A stretch of DNA of 64,000 bases, taken from NCBI GenBank assembly GCA_044223665.1, contig JBGALT010000013.1, forward strand, positions 1-64,000, read 5' to 3'. The position numbers and the translations under genes are program-made. A model generated the notes under the pieces. It saw only the letters and a program-made list of their open reading frames with translations, was not told the origin of the DNA and made no database searches. Positions 17,612 through 26,252 of this stretch are shown here, piece after piece. Within the stretch, counting starts at the first letter, position 1. Each line of letters starts with the position of its first letter. This DNA comes from JBBSAT01 sp044223665. GTDB taxonomy: Bacteria > Myxococcota_A > Polyangia > Polyangiales > Sandaracinaceae.

Positions 17612-19249
17612 TCAGCGTGCCCAGCCGAGCATGATGACGACGGCGATCGCGTTCTCGCCGGTGTCGGGGCGGCTGCCCTGGGCCACGCCGATGCCGACGT
17701 AGTCGACGTCTTCCTGGAAGCTGGGCTCGAGCTCGAGCGCCTCGTCGAGCACCGTGACGACCGCCATCACGCCGCCGATGCGTCGGAAGGCGAGCGAGAA
17801 GCGCCGCATCGCCGTCGAGGCGTGATCGACCGCGTCCTGCGTCGTGAGCGTGGGCGTCGTGAAGAACTCGTGCGCCGCCGCGTCGGCCGCCTGCTGCAGG
17901 TTCGGCTCCATCTGCACCGTGCTCGCGCCACGGGCCGTGCGCGCGCGGTTGATCGCGTCGAGCACCGTCTGCGGAGCGGCGGCCACGTCGATCGGCTGCG
18001 CGAAGCGGAGGAAGACCTCCGTGGCGACGAAGGCCGTCCGCCCGTCGCTCGTGTCGGCGACGACGCCGATGCCGACGACGTTCGCGTCGGCGTTCACCAG
18101 GTTCGCGCGGTGCCCGGGGCTCGCCACGAGGCCGTCGTGGATCTCCTGGGCCGAGTAGCCGCGGCCGATGTTCTCGAGCACGAGCCCGCTGTGCAGGCCG
18201 GCCGCGCGCACGCGATCGGCGGGCGATCCCGTCGTCGGCGACTCGTGCCCGGTGAAGCCGTGCGCGACCATGTCCTCCGAGTGCGCCATCGCGACCGCCT
18301 CGGCGCGCGCGTCGATCGTGAGCGGCGGCAGGCCCGAGGTGTGACGGGTCTCGTTCAGCATGCGCAAGAGCTCGTCGTGCACGCTGGCGACGTCGGTGCT
18401 CCCGCTCGTCTCGGTCGGCGCCGCGCGCAGACGGATCGACGTCGGCGGCGAGCCGCTCACGTAGACCGGGAAGTTGGCGATGACGGAGTCGCCGTGCGGC
18501 CCGTCGGCCAAGAGCTCCACGTGGTGCTCGCCGGAGTGGGCGATCGGCACGTGCAGATCGAACGCGGGCCCGGCGCCGCCGGGGATGCGCTGCGTGGATC
18601 CCTCCGGGGACTGGATGGCGACGATGGGGTTCGAGTAGCCCTCGACGAGCGTGCCGCGCAGGACGAGCGGCCCCATCTGCGGCGCGCGCGGGACGTCCTC
18701 GAGCGTGGTGTCGCGCGAGGAGAGCGCGATCACGACGAGCCACACGCCGCCGCGCGGGAGGATGATGCCGCCCCAGTGCGTGTAGCGCTGGCGCCCGAGG
18801 AACTGATCCATGCTGCGCTGCACGTGGTCGGCGATCGAGACGCGGTCGGGCAGGCCGAGCACGAGCACGTGGGGCACCGGCTCGATGAGGCCGAGGTTCC
18901 ACGCGAAGAACTGGATGACCTCCGAGGGCGGTGGGTCGCCGCCGTGATCGAGGTGGTCGCTGAGCTGCTGCGCGAGCGTCGCCAGGCGCGGATCGCCCGT
19001 GATCGACATGCTGCGCCCGGCGGCCGCGGCGTTGACGCCCTCCACGACTCCGGCGGCGTCACCGCCGCCGATCACCGGCTCGCCCGCCGGTGGCGCGCTC
19101 GCATACGCCGGGACGCTGGGCGTGGGCGCGCGCACTTCGTCGCCGGGCGCGACCGCCCCTCCGAGGTGGGTGTCTTGCTGGGGATGACAGGCCAGCAGGC
19201 CCGAGACGCAGAGAGAGAAGAGGAGCGAGCTCTGGGAGAACCGGCGCAT
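17612..19249 (-). CDS. Lipoprotein with tandem CAP/SCP domains, second one degenerate, 545 aa
   Basis: Start ATG 19249 follows GGGAGG. The signal peptide ends at SGLLAC, so it is a lipoprotein. The N-terminal ~270 residues are an unassigned beta-rich region. CAP domain 1 (about 290-415) carries the canonical cavity residues: HGFTGH, LENIGRGYS and SPGHRANL. A second module (about 426-545) repeats the frame, with TVLDAINRARTARGAS matching ELLRMLNETRHTSGLP and VDYVGIGVAQGS matching ANVVGIGVVADT, but lacks the His and Glu motifs. CAP proteins bind lipids or sterols or have other extracellular roles. The second copy is probably structural. Confidence 0.85.
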   Translation of the reverse strand: MRRFSQSSLLFSLCVSGLLACHPQQDTHLGGAVAPGDEVRAPTPSVPAYASAPPAGEPVIGGGDAAGVVEGVNAAAAGRSMSITGDPRLATLAQQLSDHLDHGGDPPPSEVIQFFAWNLGLIEPVPHVLVLGLPDRVSIADHVQRSMDQFLGRQRYTHWGGIILPRGGVWLVVIALSSRDTTLEDVPRAPQMGPLVLRGTLVEGYSNPIVAIQSPEGSTQRIPGGAGPAFDLHVPIAHSGEHHVELLADGPHGDSVIANFPVYVSGSPPTSIRLRAAPTETSGSTDVASVHDELLRMLNETRHTSGLPPLTIDARAEAVAMAHSEDMVAHGFTGHESPTTGSPADRVRAAGLHSGLVLENIGRGYSAQEIHDGLVASPGHRANLVNADANVVGIGVVADTSDGRTAFVATEVFLRFAQPIDVAAAPQTVLDAINRARTARGASTVQMEPNLQQAADAAAHEFFTTPTLTTQDAVDHASTAMRRFSLAFRRIGGVMAVVTVLDEALELEPSFQEDVDYVGIGVAQGSRPDTGENAIAVVIMLGWAR

Positions 19250-19347
19250 GGCCCTCCCGTACCACTCTTGTCGGGAATTCGCGATCGCTCGATTCACCCC
19301 GCTACGCTTCGATTCGAAGAACGAGAGGACGGGCCGCCGGATCGGAC

Positions 19348-19517
19348 CGGCTCGCCCCTCCGGCCCCTACCGTCCGCGGCTTCGCCGCTTCCGTTCGGGT
19401 CCTGCGTGACGAGCACTCATTACTGAGAGATCGAACGGCTCGCCCCTCCGGCCCCTACCGTCCGCGGCTTCGCCGCTTCCGTCCGGGTCCTGCGTGACGA
19501 GCACTCATTACTGAGAG
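19348..19517. repeat. Two tandem 82-bp copies (period 88) of a hairpin repeat
   Basis: Copies at 19348-19429 and 19436-19517 differ at one of 82 bases. Each has the core CCGTCCGCGGCTTCGCCGC, forming a GCGGC-TTC-GCCGC hairpin, and ends CGAGCACTCATTACTGAGAG. The second copy ends ten bases before the PilZ start and supplies part of its ribosome site. Related single copies occur at 54913-54976, 56541-56577 and 59396-59416. It is not a CRISPR array because there are no unique spacers of repeat-like length. Confidence 0.85.
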
Positions 19518-19527
19518 GAGCACCTCG

Positions 19528-19947
19528 ATGTTGGACTTCCTGTTGCCCCAGCGCCGTGAGATCCGCCGCCACGCCGTCCACGTGCCCTGCGAGGCCGTGC
19601 GAGAGAACGGGTTCCGTCGCATCGGAGGAGTGCTGCTCGACCTCTCGGACGAGGGCTGCTTCGTCTCGACCGAGACGATCGACCTCGATGTCGGCGAAGA
19701 GGTCTTCCTGGCGTTCCAGGCCCCTCGGACGCGCCAGTGGATCGACGCGCGCAGCGTGGTGATGCGGCGCTCGGCGGGTCGGCGCCGCGACGATCATCCG
19801 AAGGGTCTCGGCCTGCACCTGATCGACATGAGCCCGATCGAGCGCGCCATTCTCGCAGCCTCCATCCAGCGGCTGCCGCCGCCGCTGCCGACGCGCCGCC
19901 AGGTGCCGGACTACGCTTCCTTCGTGATGCAGATCGCCGCGATCTGA
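19528..19947 (+). CDS. PilZ domain c-di-GMP receptor, 139 aa
   Basis: A single-domain PilZ protein. The arginine motif RREIRRH (residues 9-15) and the second motif DLSDEGCF (Asp38, Ser40, Gly43) are the two sites that hold intercalated c-di-GMP in this family. A short C-terminal Arg/Pro tail has no signature. No signal peptide is present, so it is cytoplasmic. ATG 19528 follows GAGAGGAG. It is monocistronic: the next gene is convergent. The tandem hairpin repeat fills its 5' side, so expression may depend on that element. Partner and output (motility, capsule) are unknown. An HD-GYP protein lies 18 kb downstream. Confidence 0.9.
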   Translation: MLDFLLPQRREIRRHAVHVPCEAVRENGFRRIGGVLLDLSDEGCFVSTETIDLDVGEEVFLAFQAPRTRQWIDARSVVMRRSAGRRRDDHPKGLGLHLIDMSPIERAILAASIQRLPPPLPTRRQVPDYASFVMQIAAI

Positions 19948-20058
19948 TCGAGCCCGGCCGGAGTCGTCGCGTGACGCGACGTCCGGGACGAGGGGCGGGC
20001 GACCCGCGCGTCGCGAGCACCGATTCGCGCCCGGTGTCCAGGCCGCGCTCGACTCGAT

Positions 20059-20439
20059 TCAGTCCGCACGCATCGTGCGGACTGGATAGCGAGACACGAG
20101 CGGGTCGGCGGTGACGATGACCAGCGACTCGGCGCGCGCCTGCGCGACGAGCAGCCGATCGAACGGATCGCGGTGATGGTCCGGGAGCTCGCGGAGCCCC
20201 CGCGTGTGGGTGAGCCGTACCGGTAGCTCCTCGAGCCGCAAGCGCGCCAGCTCCTCGGCGAAGGTCGACGGCAGCTCGAGCTTGCCGATCGAGCGCTTGA
20301 TCTCCATCTCCCACGCGGAAGCGACGCTGAAGTACAGCGTGTTGCGTGGCGCGAGGAGCGCCCTCCTGGCGGCTTCGGAGAGCCGCTCCGGCTCGGACAC
20401 CGCCCAGAGGACGACGTGCGTGTCGAGGAGCAGGCGCAT
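20059..20439 (-). CDS. PIN-domain toxin of a type II toxin-antitoxin pair, VapC-like
   Basis: 126 aa, the normal PIN/VapC size. Acidic residues expected for the Mg2+-dependent ribonuclease site are present: Asp6 (LLLDTHVVLW), Glu44 or Glu46 (SAWEMEIKRS), Asp91 or Asp94 (DPFDRLLVAQA) and Asp112 (VTADPL). LDTHVVLWAV and SIGKLELP are the pattern of the VapC subgroup that pairs with Phd-like antitoxins. The start ATG shares its A with the antitoxin stop codon (TGATG), so translation is coupled. Predicted cytoplasmic RNase; its target RNA is not predictable from sequence. Confidence 0.88.
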   Translation of the reverse strand: MRLLLDTHVVLWAVSEPERLSEAARRALLAPRNTLYFSVASAWEMEIKRSIGKLELPSTFAEELARLRLEELPVRLTHTRGLRELPDHHRDPFDRLLVAQARAESLVIVTADPLVSRYPVRTMRAD

Positions 20440-20732
20440 CAGGGCCGGGAGCTCGGTGGCCGGCGCCGCTTCTTGCGGCTCGAGGTCGCCCGGGGCGCGG
20501 CGCCGAGACCGAAGAGCGTCTCGATCTCCGCGACGGGAGCGTCGAAGTCTCGGGCCACGCGGACCCGACCCCGCAGGCGACCCAGCTCCCGAGGCTCGTC
20601 GTCCGCCGTCACGGGCACCAGGCGCACGCAGCGCCGGCCAGCCTTCGCGATCACGATGTGCTCGCCTGCCTCGGCCTCGTCGACCAGACGACTGAGATGG
20701 GTCTTCGCGTACTGGATGTTGACCGCGCGCAT
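20439..20732 (-). CDS. Phd/YefM-type antitoxin, 97 aa
   Basis: ATG 20732 begins MRAVNIQYAKTHLSRLVDEA, the Phd/YefM fold, followed by AGEHIVIAKAGRRCVRLVPV. The N-terminal half binds DNA and represses the operon in this family. The C-terminal half, here VARDFDAPVAEIETLFGL plus a Lys/Arg/Pro tail, neutralises the toxin. It is first in the pair and overlaps the toxin start by one base. The gene begins 80 bases from the EEP gene end, so the operon promoter must lie in that gap. Confidence 0.88.
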   Translation of the reverse strand: MRAVNIQYAKTHLSRLVDEAEAGEHIVIAKAGRRCVRLVPVTADDEPRELGRLRGRVRVARDFDAPVAEIETLFGLGAAPRATSSRKKRRRPPSSRP

Positions 20733-20811
20733 GATCGACGATGACCTGGTCCGACTTGGTCTGCAAGGGCGCGATCGAGTCACGACCGCTCCTCGGGCCT
20801 CGCGCCCGCGG

Positions 20812-21804
20812 TCATCGGCGGGCGAGCTCGATCACGAGCGGCGAGTGATCGCTCGTGATGGCCGGCAGCTCCCGTACGCTCGCGACGCGCAGGCCGTGCA
20901 CGTAGGCGTGGTCGAGGCGCATCGGCGGGAGCGAGAAGACGCCGTTGGGCCAGGTCGTCGTGGCGCCACGTCCGACGGCCTCGTGCGCTTCGGTCAGGCC
21001 GAGCGCGAGAAGGCGTCGATGCGCGAAGCTGAACGGCGACGCGTTGTAGTCCCCGGCCGCCACGAGCGCAGCGTCGCTGCGGGCGATTTCGTCCCGGAAG
21101 CGCGCCTCGAGCGCGTCCATGTGCGCCGTCCACATCTCGGTCCAGCGCGCGCTCGAGGGCGGCGCGGTGTGGACCGAGTAGATGCGCACGCGCTGGCCGT
21201 CGATCACGACGTCGGCGTGCGCGAGGGGCACCGGATGCCATCCAGGGAGCGCCTCGATCACCGCGCTCTCGAGCGGAAGCCGCGAGTAGATCCCGATGCC
21301 GAAGTAGTCCTCGTCGAGCGCGTGCGGCTCGAGCACGCGGTAGGGGTAGCGCTCGCGCGCCCCGCGCTCGTCGAGGAGCGTCGCCCACTCGACCGAGAGC
21401 TCCTGGATGGCGAGCACGTCCGCATCCTGCGCGAGCAGTGCGTCGGCGAGGCGCGGGTCGGGCCGCGGGGCGAGCAGGTTCGCGTCGACCAGACGGAGCA
21501 GCGGCACCGCCGCGGGGGCCTCGGCGCGGGTCGTTCCCTCGACGCTCCAGGCGAGGTGGGCGAGGGCGATGGCCGCGAGCCAGCCGGCGATCCGGCGATG
21601 GCCGCGCCACCACGCGATCCCGGCGAGCAGATACGCCGGCAGCAGCGTCCAGAACGCGAGGCTCTCGGCGACGAGCCAGGGATACGGCGTCTGGAAGGGG
21701 AGCAGACGCGCCAGCACCACGAGCGAGAGCGCGCCCGCGAGGCCTCCGTAGAGCCATCGCCGCTGCGAGGCTCGCCGGCGCTCCTTCGTCTCGTCGCGCT
21801 CCAT
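20812..21804 (-). CDS. Membrane-anchored endonuclease/exonuclease/phosphatase family protein, 330 aa
   Basis: Three membrane segments are in the first ~95 residues (LAGALSLVVLARLLPF, LAFWTLLPAYLLAGIAWW, IAGWLAAIALAHLAW). The catalytic domain follows. EEP signatures are DVLAIQELSVEW (metal-binding Glu), YSVHTAPP, AAGDYNASPF (Asp/Asn pair) and ITSDHSPLVI (Asp/His). The overall layout matches the widespread membrane EEP proteins of unknown substrate (nucleic acid, inositol phosphate or sphingolipid). The domain probably faces the periplasm. ATG 21804 is the first codon of a charged n-region. The gene diverges from the next lipoprotein gene. Confidence 0.85.
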   Translation of the reverse strand: MERDETKERRRASQRRWLYGGLAGALSLVVLARLLPFQTPYPWLVAESLAFWTLLPAYLLAGIAWWRGHRRIAGWLAAIALAHLAWSVEGTTRAEAPAAVPLLRLVDANLLAPRPDPRLADALLAQDADVLAIQELSVEWATLLDERGARERYPYRVLEPHALDEDYFGIGIYSRLPLESAVIEALPGWHPVPLAHADVVIDGQRVRIYSVHTAPPSSARWTEMWTAHMDALEARFRDEIARSDAALVAAGDYNASPFSFAHRRLLALGLTEAHEAVGRGATTTWPNGVFSLPPMRLDHAYVHGLRVASVRELPAITSDHSPLVIELARR

Positions 21805-21907
21805 ACCTTTCTCTTACGCGCGCGCGGGGGCCGGTCGTCCCGGGATCCGGGTGAGCCGTCGTTTCTCCATCGTGAGCCGTCTCGCGCCGCTCGGGGTACT
21901 ACCGCCC

Positions 21908-23155
21908 GTGACCGAGCTGCGCCCTACCACCATCGCCCTCGTGCTCGCGCTGATCTCGGCGGGCGCGCTCGCCGGCTGCGAGAGCGCACCCGGCGCCCCG
22001 ACCGATGCCGGCCCCACCCGCGACGGCGGCACGGGCGGCTCCGATGCGTTCACCCCTCGTACCGACGGCGCGCAGCCCGACGCGGCCACCGAGCCCGACG
22101 CCTGGACCGTCCCGCCCGGCATGGTCGACGTGGTCGTCGCCGTCGGTCGCGGCGGTCGCTCCATGATCTCCTGCGACGAGGGTCGCACGTGGATCGAGGA
22201 CCGGATCGAGACCGCGGCCGACGTGCGCTGCTGGGGCCAGCCGGACGGCGCGGAGCCGGAGTTCCTCGACGCCGCGCACACGATGCCGAACCCGCGCTAC
22301 CTCGAGTGCGACCACGACGAAGGAAACTCCACCGGCCTCGTCTTCCACGATGGCGCCTTCTTCCGCGTGATCGGCTGGGGCACGCCCGGGCGCACGCAGC
22401 GCAGCGTGGACGGCGTGACGTGGGAGATCCCGGCCCCCTCCTTCGAGGCCACCTACAACGGTCTGGTCGCCTTCGACGACGCGCTCGTGGCGATGGGGAC
22501 ACCGCAGCCCTACCTGTCGACCGACGACGGCGCGAGCTGGGTCGCATCGAGCGGTGAGCTCGGCTGGGACGTCGGCCACGTGCGCGCGGCGACGAGCTCG
22601 AGCTTCGGCGCCATGGGCACGATCGTGTACGTCACGGACGACGGTGTCGGCTGGACCGACGACCGCGCCGCGACCTTCCACGGGCCCGACGCGCCGGCGT
22701 GCGACGGACGGACGTTCGCGAGCGGCGGCGGTGTCACCGTGCATCTCGGATCGGGCGGCACCGTGTGCACCACGCTCGACGGCGGGCGCACCTGGCAGAC
22801 GCAGTCGCTCGGCTCGGGCTTCGCCGCGGGCCCGGTGTGGAACGGGCGTGCGTTCCACGCGTGGGGCGACGGCGCGGGCGGCTTCACGCACTTCTCGAGC
22901 CCGGACGGCGTCGCGTGGGCCTCGTCGTCGAGCACGCGCGTGGGCATCGCGATCGTCGGCGCCACCGTCTCGGGGACGTTCGTCGGCGTCGACGGGATCT
23001 GGAACGGTGGCTACGAGAACCAGCGGCTCTTCCGCAGCGACGACGGCGACGCTTGGGAGACGCTCGCCACGGACGGCTCGGCCTTCACGCCGGGCCATCC
23101 CCTCTCGCACTTCGCCGCGGGCGTCGTGCCCGCGAACGCGTACTGCCACGACTGA
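21908..23155 (+). CDS. Lipoprotein with BNR/Asp-box propeller, about 415 aa
   Basis: GTG 21908 gives a compact signal ending at the lipobox GALAGC. GTG 21851 would add 19 residues. A Thr/Asp/Gly linker is followed by at least seven Asp-box-like segments, including SCDEGRTWIED, SVDGVTWEIP, STDDGASWVAS, VTDDGVGWTDD, TLDGGRTWQT, SPDGVAWASS and RSDDGDAWETL. These mark the blades of a sialidase/sortilin-type beta-propeller, though no sialidase arginine triad is evident. Likely a surface-anchored binding protein. Not obviously in an operon: 135 bases separate it from the haem-type operon that follows. Confidence 0.82.
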   Translation: MTELRPTTIALVLALISAGALAGCESAPGAPTDAGPTRDGGTGGSDAFTPRTDGAQPDAATEPDAWTVPPGMVDVVVAVGRGGRSMISCDEGRTWIEDRIETAADVRCWGQPDGAEPEFLDAAHTMPNPRYLECDHDEGNSTGLVFHDGAFFRVIGWGTPGRTQRSVDGVTWEIPAPSFEATYNGLVAFDDALVAMGTPQPYLSTDDGASWVASSGELGWDVGHVRAATSSSFGAMGTIVYVTDDGVGWTDDRAATFHGPDAPACDGRTFASGGGVTVHLGSGGTVCTTLDGGRTWQTQSLGSGFAAGPVWNGRAFHAWGDGAGGFTHFSSPDGVAWASSSSTRVGIAIVGATVSGTFVGVDGIWNGGYENQRLFRSDDGDAWETLATDGSAFTPGHPLSHFAAGVVPANAYCHD

Positions 23156-23260
23156 CCGAGCCGGCCGGCAGGCGCGATCGCGTCGATCCACGCCCGCCGC
23201 ACTCCGTTGCGCGCAGCCTTTGTAAGAAGGTCCGGCTGGTTCTCGTGCGACACTCCGTGA

Positions 23261-23277
23261 CTGCGGGTCGTCCGCAG
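23261..23277 (+). promoter_or_regulatory. Small hairpin before the six-gene operon
   Basis: CTGCGG and CCGCAG pair around a five-base loop, ending four bases before the GGAGG site of the first operon gene (ATG 23291). It could affect ribosome access. No recognised promoter box is obvious upstream. The stem is only 6 bp, so it may be chance. Confidence 0.25.
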
Positions 23278-23290
23278 CGCGGAGGGGTGC

Positions 23291-24157
23291 ATGAAGCGAG
23301 GCTGGCTTTCCTTGGCGATGGCGCTCGGAGGCGTCGTCCTGGGCTGTGGTGGCGGGGCGCCCGCCGATCCCTGCCCCGGCGGGATCTGCGCGCAGACCGA
23401 TGCCGGAATGGATGCGGCCTCCGTGGTGCCCGACGGCGGGCCACCGGTCGACACCGGGGTGGCTCCGGTGGATACGGGGCTCCCCCCCGTCGACACCGGC
23501 GTCGCCCCCGTGGACACGGGCCTTCCTCCGACGGACGGTGGTGGCTGCGGCACCGGATGCGTCGAGCGCTGGACCTGCACCCCGTGGGAGACCACCGGCG
23601 CGGGCAGCTCGGCGGCGACGCGCTCGTGCACCGATGCGAACGCGTGCGGCACGACGTGCAGCCGGCCGGCGCTCTCGGCGACGCTGCCCGCGCTCGATCG
23701 CGACTACTTCGAGTGCAACGTGTTCCCGATCTGGGCCCGCAGCTGCGGCTTCCTCGGCTGTCACGGCACCGAGACCACGCGCGCGCTCCGCATCTACGCG
23801 CGCGGTCGTCACCGCCACTCGGGCGAGACGTGGATCGAGAACGGATGCTTGTCGGCGGGCACCGCGCGCCCCTCGGATGCCTGCGAGGGATCGATCGAGT
23901 GCTACTGCTGGACGCTGCCGCTCTCGGCGACCGAGGCGAGTCGCAACTTCGACGCGGCCCGTGGTCTCGCGCTCGGCGCAGACGGGCAGCCGCTCTCCGA
24001 CGTCACCACCTCGGAGCTGCTCACGCAGCCGCTGATCGGCGGTGGGTTCTCGCACCAGAACGTCCACTTCTGGCGCCCCACCGATCCCGACTACCAGACC
24101 ATCCGTAACTGGCTCTCGGGCTCGACGCTCGGCCACGCCTGCACGCTGGGAGACTGA
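23291..24157 (+). CDS. Lipoprotein with CX4CH motif and Pro/Val/Asp/Thr repeats, 288 aa
   Basis: First gene of a six-gene operon. Lipobox VLGC is followed by a tether of imperfect repeats (PVDTGVAPVDTGLPP), then a Cys-rich segment. The core is DRDYFECNVFPIWARSCGFLGCHG, in which SCGFLGCH is a C-X4-C-H motif, a spaced variant of the c-type haem attachment site. A second gene in this operon (26252-26764) has the same frame. Many more cysteines follow (SIECYCWTL), and the C-terminus ends near LGHACTLGD. Likely an outer-membrane or periplasmic lipoprotein. Covalent haem at CX4CH is inferred and unproven. It stops two bases before the next start. Confidence 0.8.
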   Translation: MKRGWLSLAMALGGVVLGCGGGAPADPCPGGICAQTDAGMDAASVVPDGGPPVDTGVAPVDTGLPPVDTGVAPVDTGLPPTDGGGCGTGCVERWTCTPWETTGAGSSAATRSCTDANACGTTCSRPALSATLPALDRDYFECNVFPIWARSCGFLGCHGTETTRALRIYARGRHRHSGETWIENGCLSAGTARPSDACEGSIECYCWTLPLSATEASRNFDAARGLALGADGQPLSDVTTSELLTQPLIGGGFSHQNVHFWRPTDPDYQTIRNWLSGSTLGHACTLGD

Positions 24158-24159
24158 CC

Positions 24160-24882
24160 ATGACCGAACGAAAGCATCTCTGGGTCGTTCGCTCGCTCGT
24201 CCTCGCGAGCCTCGGCGCGTGCGGTGTCGCGGGCGTGATCGCGACCGAGCCGAGCATCGCGCACGCGTTTCCCGAGGCGCGCTACTGGCACATGGCCGCG
24301 AGCGGTGCGGCGCGCCCGGGAGGCAATCGGGCGGGGGCCGAGGGCAACTACTTCACGGGCGGCGCGCAGGATCACGGGCTCACGTGCGCCGTCTGTCATA
24401 CCGGCAGCGCGGGCCTCATCGGCGCGACGGTCACCGCCGTGCCGGCCTTCGGCGCGTCGACCGACGGCGACTATCGCATCACGCCGGGCACCCACTACAC
24501 GATCACCGTCACGATGACCGGCGAGCACCTGCACTCGCCGATGATGCCGTACAACGATCACAACGGGATGACGGCGACGGTCGAGGACGACAACGGCGCG
24601 CGGGCCGGCGTGTTCTCGGGCGACAACGGCAGCTCCGGCGCGAGCTGCCCGGCCAATCCGCCCGCCAGTCTCAACGGGACCACGGCGGTCTACGGCGACT
24701 GCCACGGTGTGGTGTTCCAGGGGCAGCCTGCGGGCAACCACTGGACCTTCGGATGGGACGCGCCCGCGGCGGTGAGCGGTCATCTGCACCTCTGGCTCGG
24801 CGTCGTGGATGGTGACACCGGTGGCGACTCGTCGCTGACCGACGACGTCTTCCAGCACCACTACATCCTCTCGAGGAACTGA
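24160..24882 (+). CDS. Exported CxxCH protein, possible monohaem, 240 aa
   Basis: A signal peptide ends around SIAHA with mature FPEARYW. TGGAQDHGLTCAVCHTG contains one CxxCH, the standard haem c attachment site. A beta-sandwich follows: DYRITPGTHYTITVTMTG, NGMTATVEDDNGARAG, WTFGWDAPAAVSGHLHLW and LGVVDGDT. The closing pattern resembles Reeler-like cohesin modules. The last gene of the operon (26764-27522) is a paralogue with the same sequence of motifs. A methionine or His ligand on the distal side cannot be assigned. It is probably periplasmic or surface-exposed. The gene follows the first lipoprotein by two bases, so it is translationally linked. Confidence 0.8.
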   Translation: MTERKHLWVVRSLVLASLGACGVAGVIATEPSIAHAFPEARYWHMAASGAARPGGNRAGAEGNYFTGGAQDHGLTCAVCHTGSAGLIGATVTAVPAFGASTDGDYRITPGTHYTITVTMTGEHLHSPMMPYNDHNGMTATVEDDNGARAGVFSGDNGSSGASCPANPPASLNGTTAVYGDCHGVVFQGQPAGNHWTFGWDAPAAVSGHLHLWLGVVDGDTGGDSSLTDDVFQHHYILSRN

Positions 24883-24888
24883 GGCGCG

Positions 24889-25128
24889 GTGCCGAGGACG
24901 ACGCGGCGAGCTCGCTCGCGCCTGGCTCCGGCGCTCTGCGTCGCGCTCGCGCTCGCGCTGGCGGGGTGTGCGGGCGTGCGGCCGTGGGAGCGCGAGCAGC
25001 TCGCGGCGCCCCGCATGGAGCTCGATCCCGACGCGACGCAGTCGCTCGTCGAGCAGCACGTCTACAACTACCGCGAGGGCTCGAGCGGTGGCTACGGTGG
25101 GGGCGGCGGGGGTTGCGGGTGCAACTGA
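24889..25128 (+). CDS. DUF4266 small lipoprotein with Gly-rich CGCN tail, 79 aa
   Basis: GTG 24889. The signal ends at lipobox LALAGC and the mature part opens AGVRPWEREQLAAPRMELD, the core of DUF4266. It closes with SSGGYGGGGGGCGCN, the glycine-rich tail seen on this family. DUF4266 genes are known to occur beside DUF3570 genes, as here. Their joint role is not established. The tail, with two cysteines in a run of glycine, could bind a metal, receive a modification or interact with the barrel. These are guesses. The gene overlaps the start of the next one by ten bases. Confidence 0.85.
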   Translation: MPRTTRRARSRLAPALCVALALALAGCAGVRPWEREQLAAPRMELDPDATQSLVEQHVYNYREGSSGGYGGGGGGCGCN

Positions 25129-26252
25129 TCGGAGCGTTCGGCCGAACAGCGCGCAGCCCCGCCGTGGGGCTCGCTCTCGCCCTGCTCGCGTTCGCGCCCG
25201 AGGGATGCGGCGGGGCGAGCGCGCGTCACGACGTCGCCTCCGTCGACCTGCGCACGGCGATCTACCAGGACTCGAACGACACGACGGTCGGCACCGGCGT
25301 CGTCGCGGCGAGCGCGCGTCCGACCGACGAGACGACGATCTCGGGGCGCTACCTGCTCGACGTGACGACGACGGCCTCGGTCGACGTCGTCTCGGCGGCG
25401 ACCCATCGCTGGGACGAGCCGCGCCACGAGGGCATGGGCGGCGGCACGTGGTCGAACGGAGAGGTCGGTCTCAACGCGTCGTACGTGTACTCGACGGAGA
25501 ACGACTGGTCCTCGCACACCGGCTCGCTCGGAGGCTCGTTCGACTTCGACGAGCACAACTTCCAGCTCCAGTGGGGCGCTTCGTACGTGTGGAACGACGT
25601 CTGGCGCCGCAACGATTCGATCTTCCGCCGCAACCAAGAGACCACGACGGGCACGCTGGCGCTGGTGATCACTCCGGATCCGGCCGACGTCGTCTCCATC
25701 GGCTATTGGTTCTCGTGGATCGGCGGCTACCAGGAGTCGCCCTACCGCTACGCGCGCTTCCTCGGCGCGGGCGTCCAGGGCCCGCCCTACCTCACCACGC
25801 CCGAGGAGGTCCCGGACGATCGGTTCCGCCACGCGCTCACGATCCGCTGGAACCACGCCCTCGGCGAGGCGCTCGCGCTCCGGAGCCACGCGCGTGGATA
25901 CGTGGACGACTGGGGCATCGGCTCGATCACGATCGGGACCGAGCTGCGCGGCACGGTCGACGACACCGATCTCGGCTTCATGGTGCGCGCCTACGGCCAG
26001 CTCGGCGCGAGCTTCTGGCACGACGTCTATCCGCAGGCGCAGCGGTACATGAGCTCCGACCGCGAGCTCTCGCCCTTCGTCGACCTCTTCGGCGGGCCCT
26101 TCCTCGCGTACCGCGCCGCCCAGGAAGGCGCGCTCTCCGAGCTGCGCTTCGAGCTCCGCGTCACGGGCTTCCTCTTCCACTTCTTCGAGTTCGCCCGCCT
26201 CACCGAGCGCTACGGCGTGGTCAGCGAGCTCGCGCTCGGAGGGACGTTCTGA
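25119..26252 (+). CDS. DUF3570 outer-membrane beta-barrel, 377 aa
   Basis: GTG 25119 lies inside the end of the DUF4266 gene and begins a hydrophobic export signal (GLALALLAFAPEGC). The recognisable family block is TTISGRYLLDVTTTASVDVVSAAT. Alternating aromatic strands follow (NASYVYSTENDWSSH, FQLQWGASYVWNDVW, VSIGYWFSWIGGYQ), ending SELALGGTF with the C-terminal Phe of a barrel. About 350 mature residues would make a barrel of roughly 14-18 strands. Its stop overlaps the next start (TGATG). In this operon it would be the outer-membrane conduit for the small lipoprotein and the CxxCH proteins. Confidence 0.85.
   Translation: MQLIGAFGRTARSPAVGLALALLAFAPEGCGGASARHDVASVDLRTAIYQDSNDTTVGTGVVAASARPTDETTISGRYLLDVTTTASVDVVSAATHRWDEPRHEGMGGGTWSNGEVGLNASYVYSTENDWSSHTGSLGGSFDFDEHNFQLQWGASYVWNDVWRRNDSIFRRNQETTTGTLALVITPDPADVVSIGYWFSWIGGYQESPYRYARFLGAGVQGPPYLTTPEEVPDDRFRHALTIRWNHALGEALALRSHARGYVDDWGIGSITIGTELRGTVDDTDLGFMVRAYGQLGASFWHDVYPQAQRYMSSDRELSPFVDLFGGPFLAYRAAQEGALSELRFELRVTGFLFHFFEFARLTERYGVVSELALGGTF

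Noticed and set aside
19348..19517. CRISPR-like array
   Set aside because: Only two units with a six-base gap; units are hairpins and recur elsewhere as single copies.
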